Shown: positions 10,593-22,170 of the stretch, piece after piece
How the letters are laid out: the number at the start of each line of letters is the position of its first letter
Position numbering within the stretch: the first letter of the stretch is position 1
NCBI GenBank assembly: GCA_024362935.1
Contig: JANCRA010000005.1
Coordinates: 23,148,235-23,212,234 of the forward strand
DNA from: Setophaga petechia
Lineage: Eukaryota > Chordata > Aves > Passeriformes > Parulidae
DNA length: 64,000 nucleotides
Direction: 5' to 3'
Made by a program: the position numbers and the translations under genes
The notes under the pieces: generated by a model
Databases searched by the model: none
Seen by the model: the letters and a program-made list of their open reading frames with translations, nothing else
Told to the model about the DNA's origin: nothing

Positions 10593-13500
10593 GGGATCCA
10601 CTGCTGCAGCATTTCTGACAGAGGGTTTGTCCTTCCATGCAGCAGCTCGGGCTCATACTCTGACAGTCTGACCATGCCTCTGCTGTTCTGACAAAACTAC
10701 TTGCTGCTGATATGAAAAGAGCAGGGAAGACAGCACCTATTCTGCAATACCTCTTTGCTTGGAATCCTTCATCCTGCCCTTACAAGATCCCTTTCTGGCT
10801 GATCTGTTGAAACAGAAAAGTTTTACTCCCCTTACAGAGGAATAAAGATAGGTATCCAGTGAGTGAGTGCAATCATTCCCCAAATAATTTTTCCTATATA
10901 CTAAGTCCTAATGAACAAATTTAATTGGGGCATGAATTGGCAATTTCTATACATACATCCACAGCATATGCAGAACAATTAATGATTTAAAGAGAAGCTA
11001 AGGGGAGACAGCTTAAGCTAAATCACACAATTCCACCAAGAAAATAAGATATGACTGGGATAGGCATTTCTTTTACAAAAATCAGAGTCTGCTCCCTGCT
11101 TCAGCTGAAAGTACCCCTTGTGGAGAGAAGCTAGGGATCAAAACACTTCCACAAACAAAATGGGAACGCTAATGTTTTATCTGGAGAATCACAGATGTTT
11201 TCAGAACTGAAAACTGTCAAAGTTAACTAAATAAGAAAGGGTTTACCCCAGATTTTAAATATGTTTCCATAAATAAGAGAAGTTCTTCTGGGAAAAAACT
11301 GTAGAGAGTGTTCCTTTGAAGATGTTTATAGTTAATATATTTTACCTTGTTTTTCTGCCTTGGTAGTTTCTGTATTAAACTCCCATGCAAGTACTTTCCT
11401 TTTTTAAGGTCACTGATGTTGAGTTAGAAACCACCTCCTGGCAAGGTTTGGAAAAATATTTCTGTCTCTGACAGCCACTGAAAATGCAGGTGGATCCAAA
11501 GAAGTTTTGTCTCAGACCATTTCTTTTTGCCACCTTCAGTGAACACCTGCAAGCACAACCAGCACCCCAGAAGGGTCCCCTCAGCCCCTTGGAAGGCAGA
11601 GAGATGAAGGGAAGCACACTGGAGGCTTCCCTGTCTGCAGTCCTTGACAAGTCCTCCTATGAATGAAGTGCATAGATTTCCTGATTGATCCATAAAGGAA
11701 ATGATGGCTTTTTTGGCTCTTCTAAAATTCACTTCCTGCATAAGATAAAAGATTGTGGCTCTTTGGGTGATGTATATGTTATGGACCAACTAGATTTCAC
11801 TTCTATAACTCAAAATCATCTTCTGGAAAAATTGTTTTAAACATTTTACGTACTATTGCCACCAATTTGGAATGAAAAAGGAAAAAAAAACCAAAACAAA
11901 CTACATTCACAAAAACCTAGAAATCTACATTTGCAAAGGTTGTGATAAGTTAGAAATAAAGGAAGTGCATGACAGCTGGCATTCAATGTGCCTGTCAGTA
12001 GATAATCATGAATGATTTAGTTTTCCAATGAGCTTTGAAGGCCATTGTGAAAGACTCTTAAGGAAAATCAATACTTGCAAGATAAATGGCAAAGTCTGCA
12101 GATTAGAAATACAGAAGTACTGAACCACTGTTTCTTAAAATAAACGTCTGTGGTGTATAGCAGCATAATTCTATATAATTATCAAGAATTCCAAGGGAGG
12201 AAGTAGACACCAAGTTGGCAATGTTTGCAAATTACCCCAGGTCTAATTTCTAATCAAACCTACAGAAGTTTGGAAAGGAATGATGGTTGGGAATGATACA
12301 CTTGTCAGGAATTAGGTAAATGAAAGGTAACCCAGATAAATATAACCTAGGCAAAATCAGTGTAAATATAAAAATTAATCTGTCTGTAGAGGCTACTGCA
12401 ACTCTGATATTCAGTAATACCACCAGAAAGCAAATAATGGTTTGTTGACTCCAAAACTACATTTCTAAAGAAAAGTTTATCTGAGTCATAATGAACTGTT
12501 CTGTGAAAAAGCTCACCTAGAAAACCTGTGCAACTGGAAAGCAAACAAATCAGTAACAAACAAAATTCCTGAGAGTATTAGGAAGAGACTGGAAAATTAA
12601 TATGAATTGCATCATGTCTAGATATGGTAATGACACACTGCTTCCTTAATATGGTATCGACTTTTGAGCCTGCTCTTTTAACATACCTAGTTTTCTCCTA
12701 ATCTTTTAAATCTTTGTGCAAATGCACATCCCCACATCACCCTGATAAAGGCACATTTTTCACATACATGTTCTGCAAGGAATCAGTAATGTTTGCTGCT
12801 GTTCATATGCTGGGCTGCTGGCATGTGGGAGAAGCTGCTTCACCTGTCACCCCACACCTGCCCCACATCCCCGCGGGCTGCAGCACCAGGCCTGGCAGCG
12901 AGGTGGATTTGCACAGCATGAGGAGAAATAATGCTGCTGCTGTTCTTATTTCAGACAGTTAGCTTGTGGAAGGAAACACTTGGCAGTGGTTCAGCTGGTG
13001 ACTGTATGGTGGTGGTGACACAGCTCCCCTTTCCACCCCCCCTGCAGCCACAGTGACAAGCGCAGTGTGCAGCAGTTCAGGTGACAGTCACCTACAGACA
13101 CACCAGCCCTGCTGACTGGGCAGAAATGACTCACAACAGTTTCCCTCCTCTTACCATTACCTTAAACATTTAAGCTAAAATGTGATGGCAAACAAGCATT
13201 TTGATAACACTCATTGCCTTTTTATGAGCTGATAAAGAAGTGAGAAGTAAAGAAGGGAGTATTTTTTAAATTGCTGCTCTGATGAACTTGAAGAACGACA
13301 GAAGTATTATTTTGGCAATATTTTTTGTTTGTTTAAAAAAAAAAACCCCAAGATGCTTTACCATAAAGTTAAAATAACAAGTTCACATTTTTCATATTGG
13401 CTGGCTGTGCAATTTTACACTTTAATTTTGAAATAACAATATCCTCCAGTTGCTTTCCTGGTTGTATTAGACTTAGCTTGATTCACAGCAGTGTAGGATT

Positions 13501-15200
13501 TAGGTCTTACCTGTAACACCTGTCTGTCCATTAGCTTTTATTTTTTCCTTTCTTGCAGCATATAGAAATACACGTCCAGAGAAATGCTCCAAATAATTCT
13601 CTCATTTCTCAAATGTTTAGCATAGCATAGGGTTGTTTTTTTCAAAGTGCAAACACCACCTCAAGAAACCAAGTTAAAAATCAATCAGCCCTCAGCCCTG
13701 TTCACAGTGAGAAGGCTGGACACCACTCCAAGCCTTTCATACAGGGGCAAAGCCACCACTGTGGCACAGAATAAAAGGGCTCCCTAGAACTGTGTAAGCA
13801 AGGCACTGTTTTAAGACAGCTTCAGGACTGGATATTAGAACCAGACTGGACAGCATACACTGAAACTAAATGTGGAAACACCTTTACTTACTGTGTTAAA
13901 ATTTGGGAAGAATCCAACAGCAGAGCTGCTGTCCACAGGGAAGGACATAAAGGGTTTGATATCCAGGGAAGGCTGCATCATCAAGGTAGGTGTGCGCACA
14001 AGGGTGGGAAGTGTAGTAGCGCCTGCCAAGAGCAAACAAAACCAGGAATTCATGGTATTCTCCTTTCTGCAACACACACAGTATAGCTGACACAACTGCC
14101 AAGAAAAAATTACACAGGGAATGATGAAAAGGCTCTGAAGGAGTTAATATCATTAAAAGGAACCTATTTACACGCAGTACAGACGAGGCAGAGCACTTCC
14201 CTATGGCCATGGATACTCAGAAGCTGAAGAGAAGACATATGGTATATAAATCACACTGGCAGGTAGAATAAATCCTTTCTACAGCTGCAAAATTCTACTT
14301 GTGCCAAAAAGGCCAGGATGGGTGCCCATTAAAGTCAGATGCTTTTGCAATTCGTGGTTGCCTACTAGATCAGCCAGCACAGACAATAGATGTATGCTGA
14401 AATCCAGAGCTTTGTTTCCAAATAGTGATCTGCATGTTATTTTTCCCCTCCTCTGACCACCAGGTGCTACACAAACAACATTTCATTGAACATGTAAAAA
14501 TTTGCCTTTTTTACAGTGCAAGGCAACTATTAGAAAACAGCCAAGAATTAAATATCAGTTAGCATACCAATGAACACAATTCTTTACATGCAATGCTAAC
14601 TATTTTATAAATTGGAGCTCTCCAAACTAAAGTCTTTTAGAAATATATATGTTGAATTTTTTTCTGTATACACTTAAGAATCATTGCCCAACAAGATCCC
14701 GAAGAAATGGGCAGGCACAGATGTCCAAATATTCATTTTAAACTAGCTATCTACCCTATTCACACAAGAAGTGTGCCTAGCTGGAGCACACAGCTCCCAG
14801 CTATGCCTGTGGGAGTATATTTTTCCCCTGAAACCATACAAAATAGATTTCAAATAAAATTTCCCTCATTGAAATACAAAGTGGAAAAGAAAAAAAAGCA
14901 AAACCACAAACCAAAAAAACCCTCACTGTCTCCTTCCTGGATTGAATAAATAATTCAACACCGACACGACCAGGCATTGGAACATAAGTGTCCCACACCT
15001 CTAAAGGAGGGTGAGTCACTCTGTCTCTCCTACCTCTGTCACAATTTCTCCATAATTACCTCCTCCTCCCACTCATGAGTGGCCAGCAGCTGGGAGCATA
15101 ACAGGCCTCTGAGGAGCTTCCCTTGTCTCAAGCACAGCTTACACAATACCTGAGCTTTTTCTCCTAGAAGACATCTGAGCTTTTCTAACCCAGCCAGGAA
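10593..15200. other. Non-coding stretch with GC-richer patches
   Basis: No gene is recognised. Overlapping minus frames at 11375-11789 (91 and 121 codons) and frames on both strands at 13835-14210 have no known domain. A GC-richer patch lies at 12800-12960, and an A/C-rich low-complexity tract at 14881-14930. The block 11950-12060 has mixed composition without simple repeats, but I have nothing firmer to say about it. The text near 14450 contains CCACCAGGTG, a partial CTCF-like word. Confidence 0.45.
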
Positions 15201-15229
15201 GGGGATGGGCAGGAGGGAAGGGGAGGGGG
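15201..15229 (+). other. G-quadruplex motif
   Basis: Five G-tracts of 4, 3, 3, 4 and 5 bases are separated by loops of 2, 5, 2 and 1 bases. This satisfies the usual four-tract G3+N1-7 pattern with a tract to spare. It lies in a purine-rich block (about 15192-15260) that has another run of five G at 15249-15253. Such motifs can fold in single-stranded DNA or RNA. There is no CpG island or promoter signature around it. Confidence 0.8.
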
Positions 15230-15675
15230 ACAGAGTGAGCTAGAAGGAGGGGGTTAGAGAAGTAAACAAGCAATTTCCTTCTCTTCTCCCATAAAATCAA
15301 ATAATTTGTGTCCACTTGCAAAATGCCAGGTAATCCGTATGGGCTGCGTCTTCCGTTAAGGGATCTCCTTTTCTGCCTGTTAAGGAAACACAAAACTGAA
15401 GGCAAAGGAGAGATTTTCCTCCTTTTCACTGTCCTCTCACCACAATCACAATTGCAAGTCCATCTTATGGTATCCAAAAGGAAAGCTAAGTTCAGAAGCC
15501 AGATGGGGCTGCATGGATTTTTTGGATGAACAAACTCTTATAACTAGCCCTGAGCTCCAATTTTGTTGATGCTGGAGAGACAGTCATTGTGATTTCAGCT
15601 GCAGCATAGTAAACATTATATTATGGTCTAGCACATGAATAGCAGGCTGTAATCTGTTCTCTGTTTCTTCTATAG
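15230..15675. other. Non-coding stretch
   Basis: Overlapping frames on both strands (15139-15477 on -, 15308-15529 on +) contradict each other, and neither has a known domain. The final 25 bases are pyrimidine-rich. Confidence 0.45.
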
Positions 15676-15864
15676 GAAAAGTATCATGATTGCCCAAAGA
15701 TGGGTCAACGACAGCCATGCAAAGAGAATGTTTCACACCATCCCAACAGAGCTGCACAACTTGAAAGGAAAAATATGCTTGAGAAACTTTCCCAGAATAT
15801 TTTCTCCCTTCTTCTCTCCCAGTACTTTCATAAATGTCAAGTTTGTTCCTGCATAAGCCCGTGA
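15676..15864 (+). other. Weak terminal-exon candidate
   Basis: A polypyrimidine tract (about 15655-15673) ends in TATAG, giving a good-looking splice acceptor with AG at 15674-15675. The frame starting exactly at 15676 runs 62 codons to a TGA at 15862-15864. The same frame is closed immediately upstream by the TAG of the acceptor, so any coding use would need splicing. The frame reads EKYHDCPKMGQRQPCKE at its start and ends FHKCQVCSCISP. I recognise no family, and no AATAAA signal follows closely. A frame of this length after an acceptor-like site is expected a few times by chance in 64 kb, so confidence is low. Confidence 0.13.
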
Positions 15865-15866
15865 GA

Positions 15867-15895
15867 CTAATTGACAGTTGTGCCTAATTAACTGT
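15867..15895 (+). promoter_or_regulatory. Paired homeodomain-like motif
   Basis: The 12-mer CTAATTGACAGT (15867-15878) recurs with 10 of 12 matches as CTAATTAACTGT (15884-15895), 17 bases downstream. Both contain a TAATTRA homeodomain core, and the first is followed by TGACAG, the half-site of TALE factors such as MEIS and TGIF. The surrounding 15830-15960 has no simple repeats. This is a plausible but unproven enhancer fragment. Confidence 0.3.
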
Positions 15896-18800
15896 ATGTC
15901 AAAGCTTATTCAAGAGGAGTTACAAACGTCAAAAAGCTAAAGGCTAACATGCCTATAGTTTCTTATTCATATCCATAATGGAAAAGATGAATCAATAGGA
16001 AAGCAATGTGTCAGAAAATTTATCCAAAGAAAGTATCTTCAACAGCAAAAATGATGATTATTTCTACTAGCTGGTTGTGAAACAGTAGATTTACATAATT
16101 TGGATTTCAGAGTTGCATTCAAACAGGAACTATGTTGTATTCAATTACCTAAAGGGCCATCATCAATCTAACTTCTGCAAGTTTCTCTTTGAAGTTCATA
16201 AGCAATTAAAGATCTGCGAAGTTAAAGAAGACCTATCCTCTCTTTACATAAATGTACTTCAATGAAGATATGGTTACATATTCTAACTCAATTTTACAGA
16301 AAAAAACCCCAACAGAATAGACTTAGATTGTGACTGACATTTGAAATCAAAGTTACTTTTCTGATCCTGGCCTTATTCAATGTATAGAAAGCATGTGGCA
16401 TAAAATCTTTAAGGCATCCTACTGAAAAAAATGCAACCTTCTTTGTACTCCTTGGTTGAACACAGAATCTTTCATGTGAAAAAGACATCTGAAACCTCTC
16501 TCTAATTTTGCAGTCCATGTTTTTTCTGCTGCCAGAGTAATTTATAACCAGGAGACTAAAATACATTTGGAGCCCATACAGAAAAGAAAATACATACACC
16601 TACCAGCCTGATTAGTGAAGGCATTAATCATAAAAAATGTGTTTGCTTTGTTTGCCAATTTACTACTTCAACAATTGCCAGTCAAATATCAATAACCCTG
16701 TTGGACTGAAGTTTGGCTTTCAGACTCACCTCTGAAAGCCTCTGAAGGAATTGTCATGTCAAGGTGGCCTAAATTACAAGTAGAAGCACTTCATGAAAAA
16801 ATCATCAGATCAAATGCAATAGGGCAGTTTTGCCCTGGCATTTCTCCCAATGGTCAAATAGATTCTCACCACTACTCCACCAAATCTTTATCCAGACCTG
16901 AACTAAGCAGGGATATTGGCACAAAAAAGTTGTCGCTGACAAGCTTCATTATCATTATCTCTCATTAATTTAACAGATGTTTATAATTTCATTAGCATTT
17001 TAATTATAAAGAGCCACACAGATTGTTTTAAACTACCTGTAAATCTTTACAAGAAAGAGCAGTTATATTTATTCCAAAGGCATTTGCTTATTTCAGCTTC
17101 ATATTTGTTAAACAGTGTTTTATAACTTCAATTTTGACTCCCACAGCAGGAGTTATCTAAATGCTGAGAATACACGCTGTGGACAGACATTGCAACAGGC
17201 ACTGATCCTCACTGGTCCCTTTTACTCCCGTTGAAGAGGAGGAAAAGAGGTTTTCAGATGACCCAAAATATCTCATTTTATTAAAAGTTTTTCTTCTTCC
17301 TACACACATTTATCTGAACAAACAAGTCGCTGTGTAACAGGTGCTGCTCTTTTATAGCCATGTACACGTGGCTTTGCATACACTGCAACGCACTGGGACT
17401 CTGATGTTTCCACTGAAGTTAGGAAAGGTTGTAATCTTTACCCAAACTTAATCTGCCTCTAACAAGGTGCAATGGATTAAGCAGTGCAAGTGATGTTTAT
17501 GGGGGGCAATTAGAAGGTCTTGTGTCTGTCCCTCCTGTGGCAAGATGTGTCCCCAGAGCCAATGAAGCAAGCTTTAGCATGTTGCCAGCAAGGGGACAGG
17601 TGATATAAGGGCTTGAACAATCTCTAACAACATCCCCACTATTCCAGCTTCACAGAAAAAGCAGAATTCCAGACCAGCAGGACTGTAGTTTTGGCAGAGG
17701 GAATCACAGTTAACCTTGGCCATGGTAAACAGTCACTGGTCCTCTTCTTCAAGTAAAAGTGGCACCAAGATCAGTCAAATCTCAGCACACAACTTCACCC
17801 TCTGCACCTCTTGAAAACTATTTGTGACACTATTACTTCTGTGATTTTCTCACCAAGTGCTTTTCTTTGTCACTGAAAAACACAAAAAAGTGTGATGCCT
17901 GCTCATTAATTCCTCAGATTTGGGTCATTATTAGACCATTATACAAAAATTCTCCAATTCAATCACAGAACATGGTCATATAGAAGACATTCATGAATTA
18001 TTTTGGTTTACTTAAATAAATGAATCATGTTTCAGACTTGAAAGCTTTCTCTTCCAACATCTTCATTAAAGGCAACTATAGAGAAAGCTAAAGCCATACT
18101 CAAGTCTCTCCTGTTTTCCTGTTACCTAAAGATGTCACTATAATATTTTAATCCTCCCATCAAAGGAAGCAATCCACACTCAGAGCAAGAGAATAGAAGA
18201 ATAAACACTCTCAGGACTGAATAAAAGTATTTAAGTGACAAATTTCCATGCACTGGACAATCTACATCCACCTTAACCTCTATATTTAGTAAATCAAAAT
18301 CATATATATGGACAAATAATGATGTCTGCTGGGGAGAGGGGGGATGCAGAGGGACAAGATCGACATAAAACCATAGGAAACTGGAATTTCAGTATTTTAG
18401 AGACAAATATGTTAGAAAATTAATTTAAAAAATCTTATTCTTCTTGCAGTTGAAAGTTGAAAAATCTTAATCTTGCAGCCCAGTAGTTTTCAATAACAGC
18501 TGGAGTCCCCAAAGGTATTTTATGGAAGATACCAGAACAGATGGAGTAGGAAGTGAAGGCCAACAATTAGAAATGGAACAGAGTATCTTGCATTTTCCCT
18601 AAATAGCTGCATTATAATTCCCTGCCCATAACACCAGGAAGAGCCCTGTCCTTCCTGTACTTGCAGGACGTGTGACTCACGCTGCTGTCCCTCTATGTCC
18701 CCTCCCTCGTGCTGCTGTCCCTCGTGTGGCTCAGGACCTGCACACCTGCACGCTGAGCAGCAGAGGTTGCAGCAGTTGTGCTTCACTGTTTATTTCACAC

Positions 18801-21539
18801 ATTTCTTCTCAGCATTTCCATTCCCAAGCCAAGCAACGCCACAAGCACTGAACTGCTATCAAAGCAAGTTTGTTAGCACTGGCTCCTTGTCAAGTCTAAG
18901 CAATTAAATAAATTAAAAAACATCCTTTGCTATATTTAGAAGAAACATGCTGGCTGGAGTACAATTGCAATTTGTTATTATCTGTAGATACTATGGAAAT
19001 ATTTGCCATTAGTTTCTTAAAAGAAATAATTTTCTAGACTTCTAAAGCAACCCAGACTGTTTGTTTGACTGAAAAACAGAGTGCCATGTCAAGGCTTAAC
19101 ATGATCAAGCTCAGTAAGCCGGATTTTTTCTAATAAATCAGTAACAACTATTAATAAATGCAATGCTCTGGCCTTCATTAAGATCAGCTGAAGTTTTGCA
19201 GTCTATCCCTATTTTTCTCAGAATCCTCTGGATGGGTCAAGCTTCTCCCCCTGGTCTCCACAGACTGAGTGAGCAGCATTACCCCCTCCTCTGTTCTTAT
19301 CTGCTTCTAGGAAACATTGCTTTGGACTTGCTTTCACTTTGAAGTTTTCCAAGTACAAAAGAAAAAACAGCTTCATCTTATTCAGCTCTCTGTTCTCCGG
19401 CCATCTGGACTAGTGGAGATCTTTATGAAATCCTGAGGATCCTTTTACTTGATTTATATAAACCAACTCCCACTCTTGCCTTTTGTACTGTCCCAACCCA
19501 AATGCAATGAAAGAAGGTGTTTGCTTTGCTGCTGTCACCCTTGATTGAAAACACATCAGGTAACAACTACTGAAGGCACACTCTTGTTCAGAGCATAGTG
19601 CAGCTGCTCTGAGTCTCCCCCATTTTCCTCAGTGCATGTTCTGTGGTGCTGGGCACCAAGTCTATAATTGTCCCAGGATTAAGCACTGCACTCTGGTTCA
19701 GGAAACACAAGTTTTCTTACAAACTGAAGCTTCCCTCATAAAGAACAAGAGCAGAATAGCCCAATATATATATTACCTTGAAAGTTTCATAATTTGAAGG
19801 AAAACCCTTAACTGCAGTTAGTTTTTTAGAGTCTGTTATTCCTTCAACTCTCATATAACCTGATTTTTCTCAAAATCCAACCCCTACCCATGATTCTGAC
19901 ACCACTGGTGCCTCCATCTAACCCTCAGTGAGCCTCAGCACAGGCTTCCTTCCAGGAGGTACTGAGCTGCTACCCAGAAAAACCAAACGAGTCTGTCGCC
20001 AGGAATGCTGCTGAGGGAATCCTTTGTTGTTTTTTGGACAAACAGATTTATGTTTGCAGCTGGTTTCTTGCTCCTTACTCCCCTTCACTTTGCCAACCCA
20101 CCAGCTCAGTAGTGCTGCGCACAAAGGTAAGAGGGGTCTAGACAGATACATCCTCACAGATGTGTCTCATCCTTCAACCACCCACAACAGACAATTTCCA
20201 ACGCTCTTGAACGTCATCACAGCTCAGAGAATTTCATGCCTCATTACTTTTCCTGCTTAATACACAATCTCCTATACAAAACACAGTTACCCAAATTGCT
20301 TCTTGTTTCCTTTTAAAAGTTTTTCTATTGATATTGCCCTGTAAATATCCTTCAGATGAAAGATTGCTGCAAGAAATAATTTAGGTTATTCAAAGAGGTC
20401 TCTTGAAAATATTGGCAACAGAAACTCAGGTCTTCACCAAATAAAATCTATTTTCCTTCCAATTACAATTTTCAAATTTCCAGAAATGTCAAAATAAGTT
20501 CACTCCACCCCTTTTCTATCCAAACCATCACAACACCAGTCACAATCTTCCCTTTACTTGCCATAATTTCCATAGCTAGGCACACGCTTTAAGAAGAACT
20601 TAACTTTCTTTCTGCTTAGAAATAAAAAACAATGATACAGGGAAGAAAGGTAGATTTAAAAACTTTTATGATATTGTCCATGTAGTCCACACATGTTCCA
20701 CATTGAACTTAAATGCTCTGCCACAGCACAGGCCATGCAGCACACAAGCACCTGTCCAAAGGATATCAAACACATACAGGTTTTTTCTAGCTGTTGCCCC
20801 TAACTAAAACAACAAGAACATCTTCATAGAATTTCCTGGAGGATTTCAACTTCCTCCTAATAGATGACATACTACATCTACTTCTTTTCAGAGCCCACAC
20901 TCTTGAACATCTTCAGCAAGGGACAAGTCAGAGCTCAAGCTTTACAAGTTACCAGTGCACCCTGTAGCACCACACCTGGAAACAAACAGTGCAGAGAACT
21001 CACTCCACAGATGAGAGCAGGAGCCAGGCTTAGCACTTCTCTCACCTAACAATACAAAGAAAGGTACCTGAACCTGCCTGTGGAAAGAGCACAAGAGTTT
21101 TCTAGGTCATTCACCAAAGGAAGGCAAGTACTACAAATTTACCACTGCCTTACAATATTCAGAAGGTTCATATGTTTTTGCTGTGACCCCACAATCATGA
21201 ATGATTTTAGCAAGCCAAAAGGTGTAATAAAACACAGACTATGAAGTCCTGTAAAGGCTTCCCAGTACTAATCAGTGCCATGGTGCTTACTTAAGTTACT
21301 GAGGGTATAATCCACCGCCTCTGCAGCACTTCAACATATACATATACACATATAAACAAACAGCTTGAGACTCAGAGGTAAATAATAATTTCATTTCAAC
21401 ATGGTGTTCTTGTGACTTTGGGTGCTGTGAAATAGTGAGCAGCTATCAAGCCTGAACAAACCTGGGCTGCTGTAATTGTGTGTTTAGCTTTGATGATCTG
21501 TGAGAAGAGCACACCGCGTATCTGCAATGTGCCCCCTGA
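15896..21539. other. Non-coding stretch, some patches resembling conserved non-coding DNA
   Basis: No gene is recognised. The blocks 16960-17110 and 19080-19220 have mixed composition with TAAT-type words and no simple repeats, as conserved non-coding elements often do. I cannot test conservation. A GC-richer patch at 18680-18730 holds two imperfect copies of a unit containing 'gctgctgtccctc'. A CACGTG E-box lies at 17365-17370, and a short TATACA-rich tract at 21333-21356. Confidence 0.4.
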
Positions 21540-21625
21540 TTCTTGGGGCTGTCCTGTGCAGGAGCTGGAGCTGGACTTTGATGATCCCTGTGGGTCCCTT
21601 CCTACTCAGAATAATCTGTGATCAT
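21540..21625 (+). mobile_element. CR1 LINE 3'-terminal fragment
   Basis: The string reads as the extreme 3' end of a sense-oriented CR1: 'gtgcaggagctggagctgga' near 21556, 'tgatgatccctgtgggtccc' near 21578, then 'ttcctactcagaataatctg' near 21599 and GTGAT. This is the family's usual terminal phrase with several substitutions. It belongs to a different CR1 lineage from the copy at 2185, whose terminus differs. The sequence upstream may include older CR1 sequence, but I cannot place it. Only about 86 bases are secure, so the copy is dead and strongly 5'-truncated. Confidence 0.85.
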
Positions 21626-22099
21626 GTGAATATTTGCAACTTGACCCTGGAAGAAGGGCAGCCTGCTATTCAACATGAAAATATAACCTAAAAGACTAAT
21701 AAACTGAATTTCACTGGCTTTTCCCCTGCTATTCTTCTTAGAATGAAACTTAAAAGGGTTACCAGCTAGATGTCTGCTACAGAGGTGCATTTAAAATAAC
21801 TTCTGGGGGAAGAAAGAAACAAAAAAGTGAAAAGAAATGGTGTCTGAATTTTTTGAAGAGTTCATAAAAAGGGACCTCGGAGCACAAGGTTACAGCCAGC
21901 ATGGGGTCATGGCATTCAGAAGATCAAAGTCCACAAATCCTGTCTCTCTTGAATTAAGGTGCACTGCTTTACTTATTCTCAAAGTCAGCATTGATGAATA
22001 AGTAAGAACTTGAAAATTTATAAAACTAAAATAGATGCTGTCTACCCTCTATTTACAAAGGGAGAAGGAAGACAATAGATTTCAAATGAACAGATCTGC
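21626..22099. other. Non-coding stretch
   Basis: No feature is recognised. Confidence 0.5.
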
Positions 22100-22170
22100 T
22101 GGCCCAGACCGTTGCATTTGCGATGTTATTGAACATTAATTAAACACCAGTACCCGACTAAAAACCTTAT
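22100..22170. promoter_or_regulatory. Candidate conserved non-coding block
   Basis: This short block combines octamer-like (TTGCATTTGCG), TAAT-type (ACATTAATTAAAC) and several CpG dinucleotides (near 22110, 22121 and 22155) in a CpG-poor window. Retained CpGs and dense homeodomain/POU words without simple repeats are typical of developmental enhancers. The inference is purely compositional. Confidence 0.18.

Noticed and set aside
18680..18730. Possible minisatellite ('gctgctgtccctc' twice)
   Set aside because: Only two imperfect copies in a C/T-rich patch; not a clear array.
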